Part shown: positions 43,214 to 51,551 of the stretch, in pieces
How positions within the stretch are numbered: position 1 is the first letter of the stretch
Layout of the letters: every line of letters starts with the position of its first letter
Assembly (NCBI RefSeq): GCF_001748145.1
Contig: NZ_BCQA01000001.1
Coordinates: 4,614,501-4,678,500 of the forward strand
Reading direction: 5' to 3'
DNA length: 64,000 nucleotides
Origin: Bosea sp. BIWAKO-01
GTDB lineage: Bacteria > Pseudomonadota > Alphaproteobacteria > Rhizobiales > Beijerinckiaceae
Translations under genes and position numbers: made by a program
Notes under the pieces: generated by a model
Told to the model about the DNA's origin: nothing
What the model saw: only the letters and a program-made list of their open reading frames with translations
The model's database searches: none

Positions 43214-43420
43214 GTGAAGATCAGCGCCCGCAATCAGCTCAAGGGAAAGATCGTCGAGATCACGAAGGGCGCGACGACCGCCCATGTGCGCATCGACATC
43301 GGCGGAGCGATCGTGACCTCGGCCATCACCAACGCAGCGGTCGACGAACTCAAGCTCACGGTCGGGCATCAGGCCTATGCCGTGGTGAAGGCCTCCGACG
43401 TGATGGTCGCGATCGACTGA
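43214..43420 (+). CDS. mop: Molbindin (Mop), molybdate-binding TOBE protein
   Basis: A 68-residue single TOBE-domain protein. The N-terminus [20 protein letters not shown] and the following A-H-V-R-I-D-I-G-G are typical of Mop, which forms hexamers that store or buffer molybdate. GTG 43214 has GAGGAG seven bases upstream, which decides it over the ATG at 43196 that would add six residues. It is divergent from modABC and could supply the sensing domain missing from the short ModE. Confidence 0.9.
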   Translation: MKISARNQLKGKIVEITKGATTAHVRIDIGGAIVTSAITNAAVDELKLTVGHQAYAVVKASDVMVAID

Positions 43421-43425
43421 CGGCG

Positions 43426-43920
43426 ATGGTGCGAGAGAACGAGATCCGCGACCGCGAGGTCGCGGTCGCGCCGCCCGTGGCGAGCGATGCCGGGCTGGTC
43501 TTCATTGGCCGCATTCGGACGCCGTGGACGTCCCGGTTGACCTGCCCGCGCCAGGGGCGGGCCGATGGGCCGCTCTGCCGGATCGAGCTGTTCGAGCCCT
43601 GGGATGCGGCGCTTGCCGGAATCGAGCGCTTCGAGCGCCTGGAGGTGCTGTACTGGCTGCACCAGTCCCGGCGTGACCTCGTGCTCCAGAGCCCTGCAAG
43701 TGACGGGCAGACCCACGGCACCTTCGCATTGCGCTCGCCCGTCAGGCCCAATCCGATCGGCACCTCGATCGTCACGCTGGCCGCCCGGGAGGGGGCAGTG
43801 CTGCTGGTCCGTGGGCTCGATTGTCTCGACGAGACGCCGCTGCTCGACCTGAAGCCCGACCGCACGCTGTTCACGCCGATCGCGCCCGCTCAGCCGGGCG
43901 ATTTCGAGGTCGGCGGTTAG
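43426..43920 (+). CDS. trmO: tRNA (adenine37-N6)-methyltransferase TrmO-like (TsaA/YaeB family)
   Basis: A 164-residue protein of the TsaA-like beta-barrel family, which methylates t6A37 of tRNA using SAM. Conserved motifs are [26 protein letters not shown] and [12 protein letters not shown]. The length matches the short bacterial form. It starts five bases after mop and its stop overlaps the convergent cupin gene by three bases. Confidence 0.85.
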   Translation: MVRENEIRDREVAVAPPVASDAGLVFIGRIRTPWTSRLTCPRQGRADGPLCRIELFEPWDAALAGIERFERLEVLYWLHQSRRDLVLQSPASDGQTHGTFALRSPVRPNPIGTSIVTLAAREGAVLLVRGLDCLDETPLLDLKPDRTLFTPIAPAQPGDFEVGG

Positions 43921-44435
43921 TCTCGGGAGCTACCGCCCGGTGGGTGCTTGTGGATCGGGTCGATCCAGTAGACTTCTTCCGGCGCCTCGACCGGGTCGAC
44001 ATCGGTGATGTTGACCACCACGGCCTCGTTGTCGGAACGCACCAGTACGCATTCGAGCGGCTCGTCCGGATTGGCGTTGATCTCCTGGTGCGGCACGAAG
44101 GGCGGCACATAGATGAAATCGCCCGGCCCGGCCTCCGCGACGAATTCGAGCCGCTCGCCCCAGCGCATGCGGGCCTTGCCGCGCACGACATAGATCACGC
44201 TTTCCAGTGCGCCATGATGATGCACGCCGGTCTTGGCATTGGGTTGGATCGAGACCGTGCCGGCCCAGATCTTCTGCGCGCCGACCCGGGCGTGGTTGAT
44301 CGCAGCCTGCCGGAACATGCCAGGCGTCTGGGCGGTGTTGGGATCGAGCTTGTCGCCGGTGATGACGCGCACGCCGTCATGTTTCCAGCGCGGCTCGTCA
44401 TGGTCGTGCGAATGCGGCTGATCGTGTTCGGCCAT
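43917..44435 (-). CDS. Cupin-domain protein
   Basis: A 172-residue single-cupin protein. The N-terminus is histidine-rich ([13 protein letters not shown]). Cupin motif 1 is visible as [17 protein letters not shown] and motif 2 near [14 protein letters not shown], giving a likely metal site. ATG 44435 follows GGAAGGAG; a longer start at 44492 is not needed. It lies 53 bases after the SsuB-like gene on the same strand and may be in that operon. The substrate is unknown. Confidence 0.85.
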   Translation of the reverse strand: MAEHDQPHSHDHDEPRWKHDGVRVITGDKLDPNTAQTPGMFRQAAINHARVGAQKIWAGTVSIQPNAKTGVHHHGALESVIYVVRGKARMRWGERLEFVAEAGPGDFIYVPPFVPHQEINANPDEPLECVLVRSDNEAVVVNITDVDPVEAPEEVYWIDPIHKHPPGGSSRD

Positions 44436-44488
44436 CGGAAGGCTCCTTCCCTCCGGGAGGCTAGTCCGATGGGCGTCGCTGGCAAGCC

Positions 44489-45280
44489 TCAATACTTGAT
44501 CACGCCAAAACGCCTGAAGGCGTCGTGGATGCGGTCGGCATAGGCGTTGAAGCTCGGGTAGTCGCCGAGATGGGCGGGGCGTGGCCGCGGCAGCTCGATC
44601 GCGATTTCGTCGACGATGCGCCCGGGCGTCGGCGACATCACCAGTACGCGGTCGGAAAGGCCGATGGCCTCGTCGATGCTATGCGTGATGAACACGACCG
44701 TCTTGCCGGTTTCCAGCCAGAGCATTTCGAGGTCGTGCCGGATCTGCGTGCGGGTGATAGCGTCGAGCGCGCCAAAGGGCTCATCCATCATCAGCACCGA
44801 GGGATTGTGGATCAGCGCCCGGGCGATCGAGACGCGCTGCCGCATGCCGCCGGAGAGCTGTTTCGGATAGCGATCGACCGCATGCGAGATGCCGAGCTTG
44901 GCGAAGAGATCGAGTGCACGCTCGCGTGCCGGCGCCAGCGGCAGGCCGCGGATCTCGGCCTGGAGCATGACGTTCTCCAGAGCGGTCCGGAACTCCAGCA
45001 GCAGGTGGTCCTGGAAGACGATGCCGATATCGGTGAGCGGCTCGGTCAGTGTCCGACCGTCGACCAGCAATTCGCCTGCGCTGACCGGCATCAGGCCGGC
45101 CGCCATGAGCATGAAGGTGCTCTTGCCGCAGCCGGAAGGGCCGATCAGGCTGACGAATTCGCCGCTCCGGATATCGAGGGTGAGACCGTCGACGGCGGTG
45201 AAGCCGCCGAAGGCCTTGATGACGCCGCGCCCCTGGATGGAGGCGGCGCCGGAACCCGAGCTCTGGGTCGCGAGGCTCAT
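44489..45280 (-). CDS. ABC transporter ATP-binding protein (SsuB/TauB family)
   Basis: A 263-residue nitrate/sulfonate/taurine-type ATPase. Walker A is GPSGCGKST, the signature is LSGGMRQRVSIARALI and Walker B is VLMMDEPFGALD. The family-typical TGKTVVFITHSIDEAIGLSD follows. It is encoded seven bases after the receptor gene and completes an SsuABC-type importer. The substrate is unknown. Confidence 0.93.
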   Translation of the reverse strand: MSLATQSSGSGAASIQGRGVIKAFGGFTAVDGLTLDIRSGEFVSLIGPSGCGKSTFMLMAAGLMPVSAGELLVDGRTLTEPLTDIGIVFQDHLLLEFRTALENVMLQAEIRGLPLAPARERALDLFAKLGISHAVDRYPKQLSGGMRQRVSIARALIHNPSVLMMDEPFGALDAITRTQIRHDLEMLWLETGKTVVFITHSIDEAIGLSDRVLVMSPTPGRIVDEIAIELPRPRPAHLGDYPSFNAYADRIHDAFRRFGVIKY

Positions 45281-45287
45281 GGAGACC

Positions 45288-46280
45288 TCAGGAGCAGGCC
45301 GGTGCCGAGGCCGGCAGCAGCTCGGTCGAGTAATAGTCGGTGATCGGCTTGTCCTTGGGCAGGCCGAGATATTGCGTCAGCAGGTCGAAGCTGACGGTCC
45401 AGTTCTTCTCCGGCACCTTGCCGAGCGACGTCGCTCCCGGTGCGCATAACAGCTTGTTGACGACGTCGAACTGCGCGAGCACCTGCGCCTTCTTCACTGA
45501 TGGGAATTGCGCCACCACGGCATCGGCCGCAGCGTCGGGGTTCTTGCGGGCGGCGTCCCAGCCTTGAAGGCTCGCCTCGACGAACTTCTTGAACAGATCG
45601 GCATCGGCCTTGATCCGGTCGTCGCGCGCAATCATCGAGAGTCCGACGGTCGGGACGCCGACATCGCGATAGAAGATGTCGCGCACCTTGAAGCCGCGCT
45701 CGCGGATCTGGATCGAATGGAAATCGGCTCCACCAAGGATGGCGTCGACCTTCTTTTCCAGCAGCGCCCCGACAAAGGCGCCAGGATCGATATTGATGAT
45801 GTCGAGCTTGGTCTTGTCGATCTGGTTGCTGGCGAGGATCGCATCGAGCAGCGTCGTCTGGGCCGTGCCGGGCTGGACTGCGACCTTCTTGCCGATCAGG
45901 TCCTTGGGCGAGGCGATATTGCTCTCCTCGAGCGAGATGATGGCAAAGCCGTTGGTCTGCAGCACCGGGGCGATGATCTTCACCGGTGCGCCCTTGGTGC
46001 GCAGCTGCATCGCGGCCGGCGCGTCGGCGAAGCCGATATCGGTCTGGCCGGTCGCGACCATCTGCGCGGTGGTGCCCGAGCCCTTGCCTTCCTCGATGGT
46101 CAGATTGATGCCGGCCTTCTCGTAGAGACCGAGCTGCTTGGCCATCATGAAGCCGGCATTCGGCGCTGCGGCAAGGAAGTTGAGCGTGATCTTCATCGGC
46201 TTTCCCGCGCTCTGGGCGAAGGCCGTCGTTGTGCTGAGCGCGATCAGTGTTGCGGCGGCGATGAGACTGCGGCGGTTCAT
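45288..46280 (-). CDS. ABC transporter substrate-binding protein (SsuA/NMT1 family)
   Basis: A 330-residue receptor with a Sec leader (MNRRSLIAAATLIALSTTTA, ending near A-F-A-Q). The mature protein shows PMKITLNFLAAAPNAGFMMA, then GINLTIEEGKGSGTTAQMVA, the pattern of NMT1/sulfonate-type receptors. ATG 46280 has GGGAGG upstream; the frame extends 17 codons further without support. It belongs with the permease and ATPase on either side. Confidence 0.92.
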   Translation of the reverse strand: MNRRSLIAAATLIALSTTTAFAQSAGKPMKITLNFLAAAPNAGFMMAKQLGLYEKAGINLTIEEGKGSGTTAQMVATGQTDIGFADAPAAMQLRTKGAPVKIIAPVLQTNGFAIISLEESNIASPKDLIGKKVAVQPGTAQTTLLDAILASNQIDKTKLDIINIDPGAFVGALLEKKVDAILGGADFHSIQIRERGFKVRDIFYRDVGVPTVGLSMIARDDRIKADADLFKKFVEASLQGWDAARKNPDAAADAVVAQFPSVKKAQVLAQFDVVNKLLCAPGATSLGKVPEKNWTVSFDLLTQYLGLPKDKPITDYYSTELLPASAPACS

Positions 46281-46349
46281 GTTGGTTCCTCCCATGATCA
46301 TTGTCCGGTGCCCTGGTTCGAGCCGGGGCATTTCTTGGTCTTGGATAGG

Positions 46350-47174
46350 TCAGCCCTTTCGCTGCCAGGGCATCAGCAGCACTTCGAGTCCGTCGACGAG
46401 ATAGCTGAAGACAATGCCGACGAGGCTGAGCGCAACGAGGCAGGCGAAGATCAGCGGCATGTCGAGGAAACTGGTGCCGCGCAGCAGCAGATAGCCGAGG
46501 CCGGCATTGGCGCCGACGAACTCGCCGACGATGGCGCCGGTTGCGGCGAAGACGGCAGAGACCTTCAGGCCGGAGAAGATATAGGTCAGTGCTGCCGGCA
46601 CCCGGACATAGCGGAAGGTCTGCCAGGCCGAGGCGCCCATCGAGCGTGTCAGGTAGAGCACCCGCTCGTCGAGCGCCCTGAAGCCGGTCATGCTGGCGAC
46701 CAGTGTCGGGAAGAAGCAGAGCAGGAAGGTCAGCAGCACCTTCGGGAACAGGCCGAAGCCGAACCAGACGACGAAAAGCGGCGCGATCGCGATCTTCGGC
46801 ACAAGCTGGAAGAAGACGATGACCGGGTAGATCGCCTTCTCCAGGATCTTCACGGACACGATGATGTAGCCGAGCGGGATCGAGATCACCGCCGCCATCA
46901 GGAAGCCGAGCACGATCTCGTTGGCGGTCACCAGCGTGTGCTGGGCGATCAGGGCCCGGTCGATCCAGAGCCGCTCGAAGAAGGCGCTCGGCACCGGCAG
47001 GATGTATTCCGGGATGCCGGCCATCGGCACGAACCACTGCCAGGCGAGCAGCAGTACGGCAAAGCTGGCGAGGGGCCAGGCGATGGCGGAGACCCAGGCA
47101 CGCGCATGTCCGGTGGCCGGAACAGATGTCGCGGAGGACGCCGCGGCAGGCGCGATGGCGCCATCGTTGCTCAT
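46350..47174 (-). CDS. ABC transporter permease (SsuC/TauC family)
   Basis: A 274-residue permease with about six helices and an Ala-rich cytoplasmic N-terminus. The SsuC-type C-terminal half is recognisable (TRSMGASAWQTFRYVRVPAA, then GAIVGEFVGANAGLGYLLL). The ATG overlaps the iclR stop by four bases. It is the channel of the importer. Confidence 0.93.
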   Translation of the reverse strand: MSNDGAIAPAAASSATSVPATGHARAWVSAIAWPLASFAVLLLAWQWFVPMAGIPEYILPVPSAFFERLWIDRALIAQHTLVTANEIVLGFLMAAVISIPLGYIIVSVKILEKAIYPVIVFFQLVPKIAIAPLFVVWFGFGLFPKVLLTFLLCFFPTLVASMTGFRALDERVLYLTRSMGASAWQTFRYVRVPAALTYIFSGLKVSAVFAATGAIVGEFVGANAGLGYLLLRGTSFLDMPLIFACLVALSLVGIVFSYLVDGLEVLLMPWQRKG

Positions 47175-48022
47175 GCCAGGGTTCCTGTCTGGAGAAGGGG
47201 ATTGGGCCGCCCATTCAGCGAAGGGTTATGCAGTGACGAGCTCTGGCGACGGCGCAGCGGCCAGATCTCCGACATCTCGGCCGCGGCCCTCTGCAGGGCA
47301 TCGGCGATCGCACCATGGCGCTCGGCCTGCATCCGGGCTGCGGGCCCGGCGACGCTCAATGTGCCGGCGATCGGCGCCTCTGCGCCCAGCGCGGAGCGGA
47401 AGGTCGTCGCCATTGCCACCGTACCGATTTCGCCTTCCTCCACGGCGAGCGCAAAGCCGCGCCGGCGCGTCTCGGCGAGATGGCTGCGCAAGGCTTCGAC
47501 GCCGGTGACGGCGTTCGGGCCGGTGCGGCCCTCGGCTTGAAAGCCGCGAGCACACACGATGCGAAGCGCCTCGTCTTCGGGCAGGGAGGCAAGCCAGGCC
47601 TTGCCGGTGGCCGTGGCATGCAGGACGATTTCCGAGCCCATTGGCGGCTCGTAGCGAAGGCCAGCGGTCGCGCCCTGCGAACGGGCGATCCAGACCAGAT
47701 TCTCCCCTTCGACCACGGCCAGGCGGCAATACTCACCTGTCGCCTGGGCGAGCCGGTCGAGCACGATCTGACCGGCATCGGGCAGGTGGCGAAGGTCGAG
47801 ATTGCGGAAGGCGAGGAGCGAGAGCTTCAGGGTCAGCGCGTAGGCGCCACTTGCCGGATCCTGCGCGACAAAACCGCGCTCGGCGAAGGTCGTCAGCAAG
47901 CGGTGGGTTGCGCTCGCCGGCAGGTCGAGCCGCTCGGCAAGCGCGCCGAGATCGATGCCGGCAGGTTCTCCCGACAGCATTTCCAGCATCTTCAGCGCGC
48001 GGTCCACCGCTGCGATCGTCAC
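47171..48022 (-). CDS. IclR-family transcriptional regulator leading an SsuABC-type operon
   Basis: A 283-residue regulator from GTG 48022. It has the winged helix AAVDRALKMLEMLSGEPAGI, then LPASATHRLLTTFAERGFVA, and an IclR effector domain. An ATG at 48058 lies in frame but inside a perfect TGGAATAGCATTCCA palindrome, so the downstream GTG after a GGTGG-type site seems more likely. Its stop overlaps the permease start, so regulator and importer are co-transcribed. It likely also controls the divergent pair at 48140. Confidence 0.88.
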   Translation of the reverse strand: MTIAAVDRALKMLEMLSGEPAGIDLGALAERLDLPASATHRLLTTFAERGFVAQDPASGAYALTLKLSLLAFRNLDLRHLPDAGQIVLDRLAQATGEYCRLAVVEGENLVWIARSQGATAGLRYEPPMGSEIVLHATATGKAWLASLPEDEALRIVCARGFQAEGRTGPNAVTGVEALRSHLAETRRRGFALAVEEGEIGTVAMATTFRSALGAEAPIAGTLSVAGPAARMQAERHGAIADALQRAAAEMSEIWPLRRRQSSSLHNPSLNGRPNPLLQTGTLA

Positions 48023-48047
48023 CGTTCCACCCTTAGTTTCTTCTTTT

Positions 48048-48071
48048 TGGAATAGCATTCCATTTCGGAAT
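48048..48071. promoter_or_regulatory. IclR-type operator with overlapping inverted repeats
   Basis: TGGAATAGCATTCCA (48048-48062) is a perfect inverted repeat with a 3-base centre and has the T-G-G-A-A...T-T-C-C-A form known for IclR operators. ATTCC-N5-GGAAT (48057-48071) overlaps it, giving alternating half-sites. It lies between the divergent iclR and 48140 genes. Confidence 0.7.
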
Positions 48072-48139
48072 TTGATTTCGTATATGAGCCGGGACAGGCC
48101 GAGTCAACGGGCCCTGCGATGGCTGGTGAGGGAGCGATC

Positions 48140-48838
48140 ATGAGTTTGGCGGGAGAAGGGGCGGTCGCGATCTGGCACGACATCGCCCCGGAAGGGCGCG
48201 AGGTCTTCTATGCCTGGCATGGCCAGGAGCACATGCCGGAACGCGTCGGCATTCCCGGATTCCTGCGCGGCCGGCGCTATGCCGCGATCGAGGGCGGTCT
48301 CGAATTCTTCAATCTCTACGAGGCGCTCAGCGTCGAGGTCCTGAAGGGACAGGATTATACGGCACGCGTGAATGCGCCGACGCCCTGGACCCTTGCTGCG
48401 GTGAAGCATTTCCGCTCGGTCGCCCGCTCGATCTGCCGGGTGGCGCACAGCGCCGGGCCGGCGCAGGGTGGGCTGATCGCGACGCTGCGCTATGATGTGC
48501 CGGAAGCCCAGGCGGCGGAACACAAGTCCGCGCTGCTTCGGCAGCTCGTTCCCGATCTGCTGGCGCGACCAGGTGTCGCCGGCGTGCATGTGCTCACCGC
48601 CGATGCCGAGGCGAGCGGCGTCGCCACCGCCGAGCAGAAGGCGCGCGGCGTTGCCAATGCCGTCCCACGCTGGGTGCTGCTGCTCGAAGGCTGGGGAGAC
48701 GAGGCTGAATTCGTGAGCCTGGCCAAGGCGGAGCTGACGGCTGAAAAACTCACGGCGCTTGGCGGCGAGGGGCCATTCAATCTAGGTCTCTATCGTCACC
48801 AGATCACCCGAACCAAGACTGCCTGGAGTGCGGGCTAA
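48140..48838 (+). CDS. EthD/dimeric alpha-beta-barrel-like protein, unknown function
   Basis: A 232-residue protein resembling ferredoxin-like alpha/beta-barrel (EthD-type) proteins (AIWHDIAPEGREVFYAWHGQ, then EHMPERVGIPGFLRGRRY). The second half may be a degenerate repeat of the same fold. GAGGGAG precedes ATG 48140; an ATG at 48119 adds seven residues. It is translationally coupled to the following SDR gene (TAATG). Proteins like this often accompany catabolic oxidoreductases. I cannot name a reaction. Confidence 0.7.
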   Translation: MSLAGEGAVAIWHDIAPEGREVFYAWHGQEHMPERVGIPGFLRGRRYAAIEGGLEFFNLYEALSVEVLKGQDYTARVNAPTPWTLAAVKHFRSVARSICRVAHSAGPAQGGLIATLRYDVPEAQAAEHKSALLRQLVPDLLARPGVAGVHVLTADAEASGVATAEQKARGVANAVPRWVLLLEGWGDEAEFVSLAKAELTAEKLTALGGEGPFNLGLYRHQITRTKTAWSAG

Positions 48839-49617
48839 TGACTGCGACCTACGACTTCGGCGGGCGCCGCGCGATCATCACCGGTGGGGCTGGTGGGCTC
48901 GGGCGTGGCATGGCCAAGGCGCTGATGGATGCCGGCGCCGAGGTCGAACTCTGGGACATGAGCGCATCGGCGCTGGCGCAGGCGAGGTCGGAACTCGGCC
49001 CAACTGTCAGCGTCCGCGAGGTCGACATCACGAATGTGGCGGCGGTCGAACATGCTGCCGATACCGTCTTTGCCGGTGGCCGGGTCGATATCCTCGTCAA
49101 CAATGCCGGTGTGCTCGGCGAGGTCAAACCGGTCTGGGAAACCTCGCCGGAGAATTTTCAGCGCGTGCTGCAGGTGAACCTGTTCGGCGCCTATCTCGTG
49201 ACGCGCGCGGTCGTCGGGCGCATGCGGGCACAAGCAGCGCGCCACACCACAAAGAACCCGCACCCGTTGCGCGGCCATGTCGTCAACATCGCCTCGATCC
49301 AGGGCAAGGAAGGCATGGCGATGGCGGCTGCCTACAGCGCCTCCAAGGCGGGGTTGATCGCGCTGACCAAGAGCGTCGCGAAGGAAACCGCGCGCGACGG
49401 CATCATCGTGACGGCGATCACGCCGGCCGCTGCCGAAACCGCGATGGCCAAGGAAATCTCGGCTGAGCGCCGCGCCGACATCCTTGGCCGTATCCCGATG
49501 GGCCGCTTCGTCGAGATTGAGGAGGTGGCCAGAATGGTGCTCTGGCTCTCCTCCGACGAATGCTCCTTCTCGACCGGTGGGATTTTCGATCTGTCAGGCG
49601 GCAGAGCGACTTATTGA
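48838..49617 (+). CDS. Short-chain dehydrogenase/reductase
   Basis: A 259-residue classical SDR. The nucleotide motif is TGGAGGLG (15-22), NNAG is at about 88-91, and the catalytic set is Ser153, Tyr166 and Lys170 (YSASK). The C-terminus ends with F-D-L-S-G-G-R-A-T-Y, a cofactor/substrate-lobe pattern of the FabG-like group. It is coupled to the 48140 gene and probably regulated with the divergent IclR/SsuABC-type operon. The substrate is unknown. Confidence 0.92.
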   Translation: MTATYDFGGRRAIITGGAGGLGRGMAKALMDAGAEVELWDMSASALAQARSELGPTVSVREVDITNVAAVEHAADTVFAGGRVDILVNNAGVLGEVKPVWETSPENFQRVLQVNLFGAYLVTRAVVGRMRAQAARHTTKNPHPLRGHVVNIASIQGKEGMAMAAAYSASKAGLIALTKSVAKETARDGIIVTAITPAAAETAMAKEISAERRADILGRIPMGRFVEIEEVARMVLWLSSDECSFSTGGIFDLSGGRATY

Positions 49618-49639
49618 GCCAAACTCCAGCGCTTTCTCA

Positions 49640-49676
49640 GATCATCGGATCGGATCTCGTGTCCGGTCCGATGATC
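49640..49676. terminator. Long hairpin between convergent SDR and sseA genes
   Basis: GATCATCGGATCGGA (49640-49654) pairs with TCCGGTCCGATGATC (49662-49676) with one wobble around a 7-base loop. It sits 22 bases after the SDR stop and 63 before the sseA stop. The following bases (CCGCAATCCAGTTTTCCGGC region) resemble dispersed intergenic repeats of Hyphomicrobiales, so it may be a repeat element as well as a terminator. Confidence 0.6.
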
Positions 49677-49738
49677 CAGCCTTCCGCGTTTGCAACGGCT
49701 TTGCCAGAAAACCGCAATCCAGTTTTCCGGCCGATGCG

Positions 49739-50596
49739 TTAGCCCTTCCTGGCCGGCCCGGTTGCGATCGGCCGGTCGCTCGCACCCCATTCGGCCCAGG
49801 ACCCGTCATAGATGGCGCGCGCCGGCTTGCCGATGGTCTCGAGCGCGGTCGAGAGGATTGCGGCCGAGACGCCGGAGCCGCAGCTGGTGATCATCGGCTT
49901 GTCCAGATCGACGCCAGCCTCGGTGAAGGCGGCGGCGATGGCTTCCGGCGAACGGAGTCTGCCATCGGCGATGATTGCCGGGAAGGGCAGGTTGAGCGAA
50001 CCTGGCATATGGCCCGAGCGCACGCCGGCGCGCGGCTCCGGCGCCTCACCGCGGAAGCGGTCGGCCGGGCGGGCGTCGACGACCTGGATCGCAGCGCCAT
50101 TCAGTGCACGCTCGACATCGCCGGCATCGGCAACGGCTGAGTGGTCGAGACGGGCGGTGAAGGTGCGGGCGGCGCGGGCACGCGGCGGGCCTTCCTCGAT
50201 CGGGCGGCCTTCAGCCTGCCATTTCGGGAAGCCGCCTTCGAGGATGACGACGTCCTTTGCTCCGAAGGTCTTGAAGGTCCAGCGTACGCGCGCGGCCGAG
50301 AACAGGCCGAGCCCGTCATAGACGACAATGCGCATGCCGTCGCCGATGCCCATGGCGCCGACGGCGGCTGCGAAGGCATCCGGCCGCGGCAGCATATGCG
50401 GCAGATCGGACTTGGCGTCCTTCACCGTATCGATGTCGAAGCGCACTGCTCCCGGAATGCGCCGTGCGGCATATTCGGCGGCGGGATCGCGGGCATGCAC
50501 GGGAAGATACCAGGAACCGTCGACCACCACGATATCGGGCGCGTTCAGGCGCTCGGCGAGCCATTCGGTGGAGACGAAAACATCGTTGCTGGCCAT
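49739..50596 (-). CDS. sseA: 3-mercaptopyruvate sulfurtransferase (rhodanese family)
   Basis: A 285-residue two-domain rhodanese. The C-terminal domain has the active-site loop SCGSGVSA with Cys239, the SseA-type sequence that distinguishes mercaptopyruvate sulfurtransferases from thiosulfate sulfurtransferases. The N-terminal domain is inactive, with D-G-L-G at the loop position (VVYDGLGLFSAARV). It transfers sulfane sulfur to thiols or cyanide in the cytoplasm. The alaX gene lies 39 bases upstream on the same strand. Confidence 0.93.
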   Translation of the reverse strand: MASNDVFVSTEWLAERLNAPDIVVVDGSWYLPVHARDPAAEYAARRIPGAVRFDIDTVKDAKSDLPHMLPRPDAFAAAVGAMGIGDGMRIVVYDGLGLFSAARVRWTFKTFGAKDVVILEGGFPKWQAEGRPIEEGPPRARAARTFTARLDHSAVADAGDVERALNGAAIQVVDARPADRFRGEAPEPRAGVRSGHMPGSLNLPFPAIIADGRLRSPEAIAAAFTEAGVDLDKPMITSCGSGVSAAILSTALETIGKPARAIYDGSWAEWGASDRPIATGPARKG

Positions 50597-50635
50597 GGTC
50601 GGCGTTTCCTGCTGATGAGGCGAAGTCTGGCGGGC

Positions 50636-51352
50636 TCAGGCAAGCGCGATGCGCACGCGCCTGTTCTGCTTGCCCTTCTTCTCGATATCGGTGATCGCGA
50701 CAACACCAATCTCGGAGGTGTTGCGGACATGGGTTCCGCCGCAGCGCTGGAGGTCGATGCCCTCGATCGAAACCAGGCGCACACGCCCCGATCCCCGCGG
50801 CGGCTTCACCGACATGGTCTTCACCAGACCGGGATTGGCGTCGAGTTCCTCGTCGGTGATCCAGCGCTCGCTGACGGCGGCATTGCGGGCGATCAGCGCG
50901 TTCAGCTTCTCGCCGATCTCTGCCTTGTCGAGCCCGCCTTCGGGAATGTCGAAATCGAGACGGCCGTCGCCATCGCCGATCGAGCCGCCGGTGACGGGGA
51001 AGGGCAGCACCACGCTGAGCAAGTGCAGCGCGGTGTGGATGCGCATGCGCTTCAGGCGGCGCTCCCAGTCGAGAAACAGCGTGACCGTGTCGCCGGGCTG
51101 AGGCGCGGCCTGATTTTCGAGCGGCACATGGATGACACGGCTCTTGTCCTCGGGATCGTAGATCGTGGTGCCGATTGCGATCTCGCTGCCGTCGGCAAGG
51201 CGAAGCCGCCCGGCATCGCCCGGCTGGCCACCGCCGGTGGCGTAGAGCACCGTGCGATCGAGAATGATGCCGCCGCGCTCGTTCAGTGCTTCCACCTTGG
51301 CCGGGGTCTCGGTGAGGTAGGCATCCTGGCGGAAGAGCAATTCTGTCGGCAT
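50636..51352 (-). CDS. Alanyl-tRNA editing protein (AlaX-type trans-editing enzyme)
   Basis: A 238-residue protein matching the editing domain of AlaRS. The zinc-site motifs are H106-T-A-L-H110 and C-G-G-T-H near residue 210. It has the N-terminal domain (LLFRQDAYLTETPAKVEALN, then LYATGGGQPGD) of the longer AlaX form. It hydrolyses mischarged Ser- or Gly-tRNA(Ala). ATG 51352 is preferred over a frame that stays open to 51982, because that extension does not match the family. Confidence 0.9.
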   Translation of the reverse strand: MPTELLFRQDAYLTETPAKVEALNERGGIILDRTVLYATGGGQPGDAGRLRLADGSEIAIGTTIYDPEDKSRVIHVPLENQAAPQPGDTVTLFLDWERRLKRMRIHTALHLLSVVLPFPVTGGSIGDGDGRLDFDIPEGGLDKAEIGEKLNALIARNAAVSERWITDEELDANPGLVKTMSVKPPRGSGRVRLVSIEGIDLQRCGGTHVRNTSEIGVVAITDIEKKGKQNRRVRIALA

Positions 51353-51551
51353 CGGTCGTGGTCCTGATTCATCGGCGGCTGGCGCTGCGGCCGGCAGACT
51401 GCACCGATTGCGTGGCGTGCGCCACATGCCATGACGCCGTGTGGGGATTGCAGCGATCGAGGCGCTGCAGAAGCGGGACGGGCAGGGCGGCAAGGTTGCG
51501 CCGATCACTTGCGGGGCTGTATGTCCGGGGGGCCTCTCGTCTGGAGAATCC

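Noticed and set aside
45507..47540. A 677-codon plus-strand open frame
   Set aside because: It covers the receptor, permease and end of the iclR gene on the minus strand. Composition is abnormal (runs of Glu, Asp, Arg, Gln) and no domain is recognisable.
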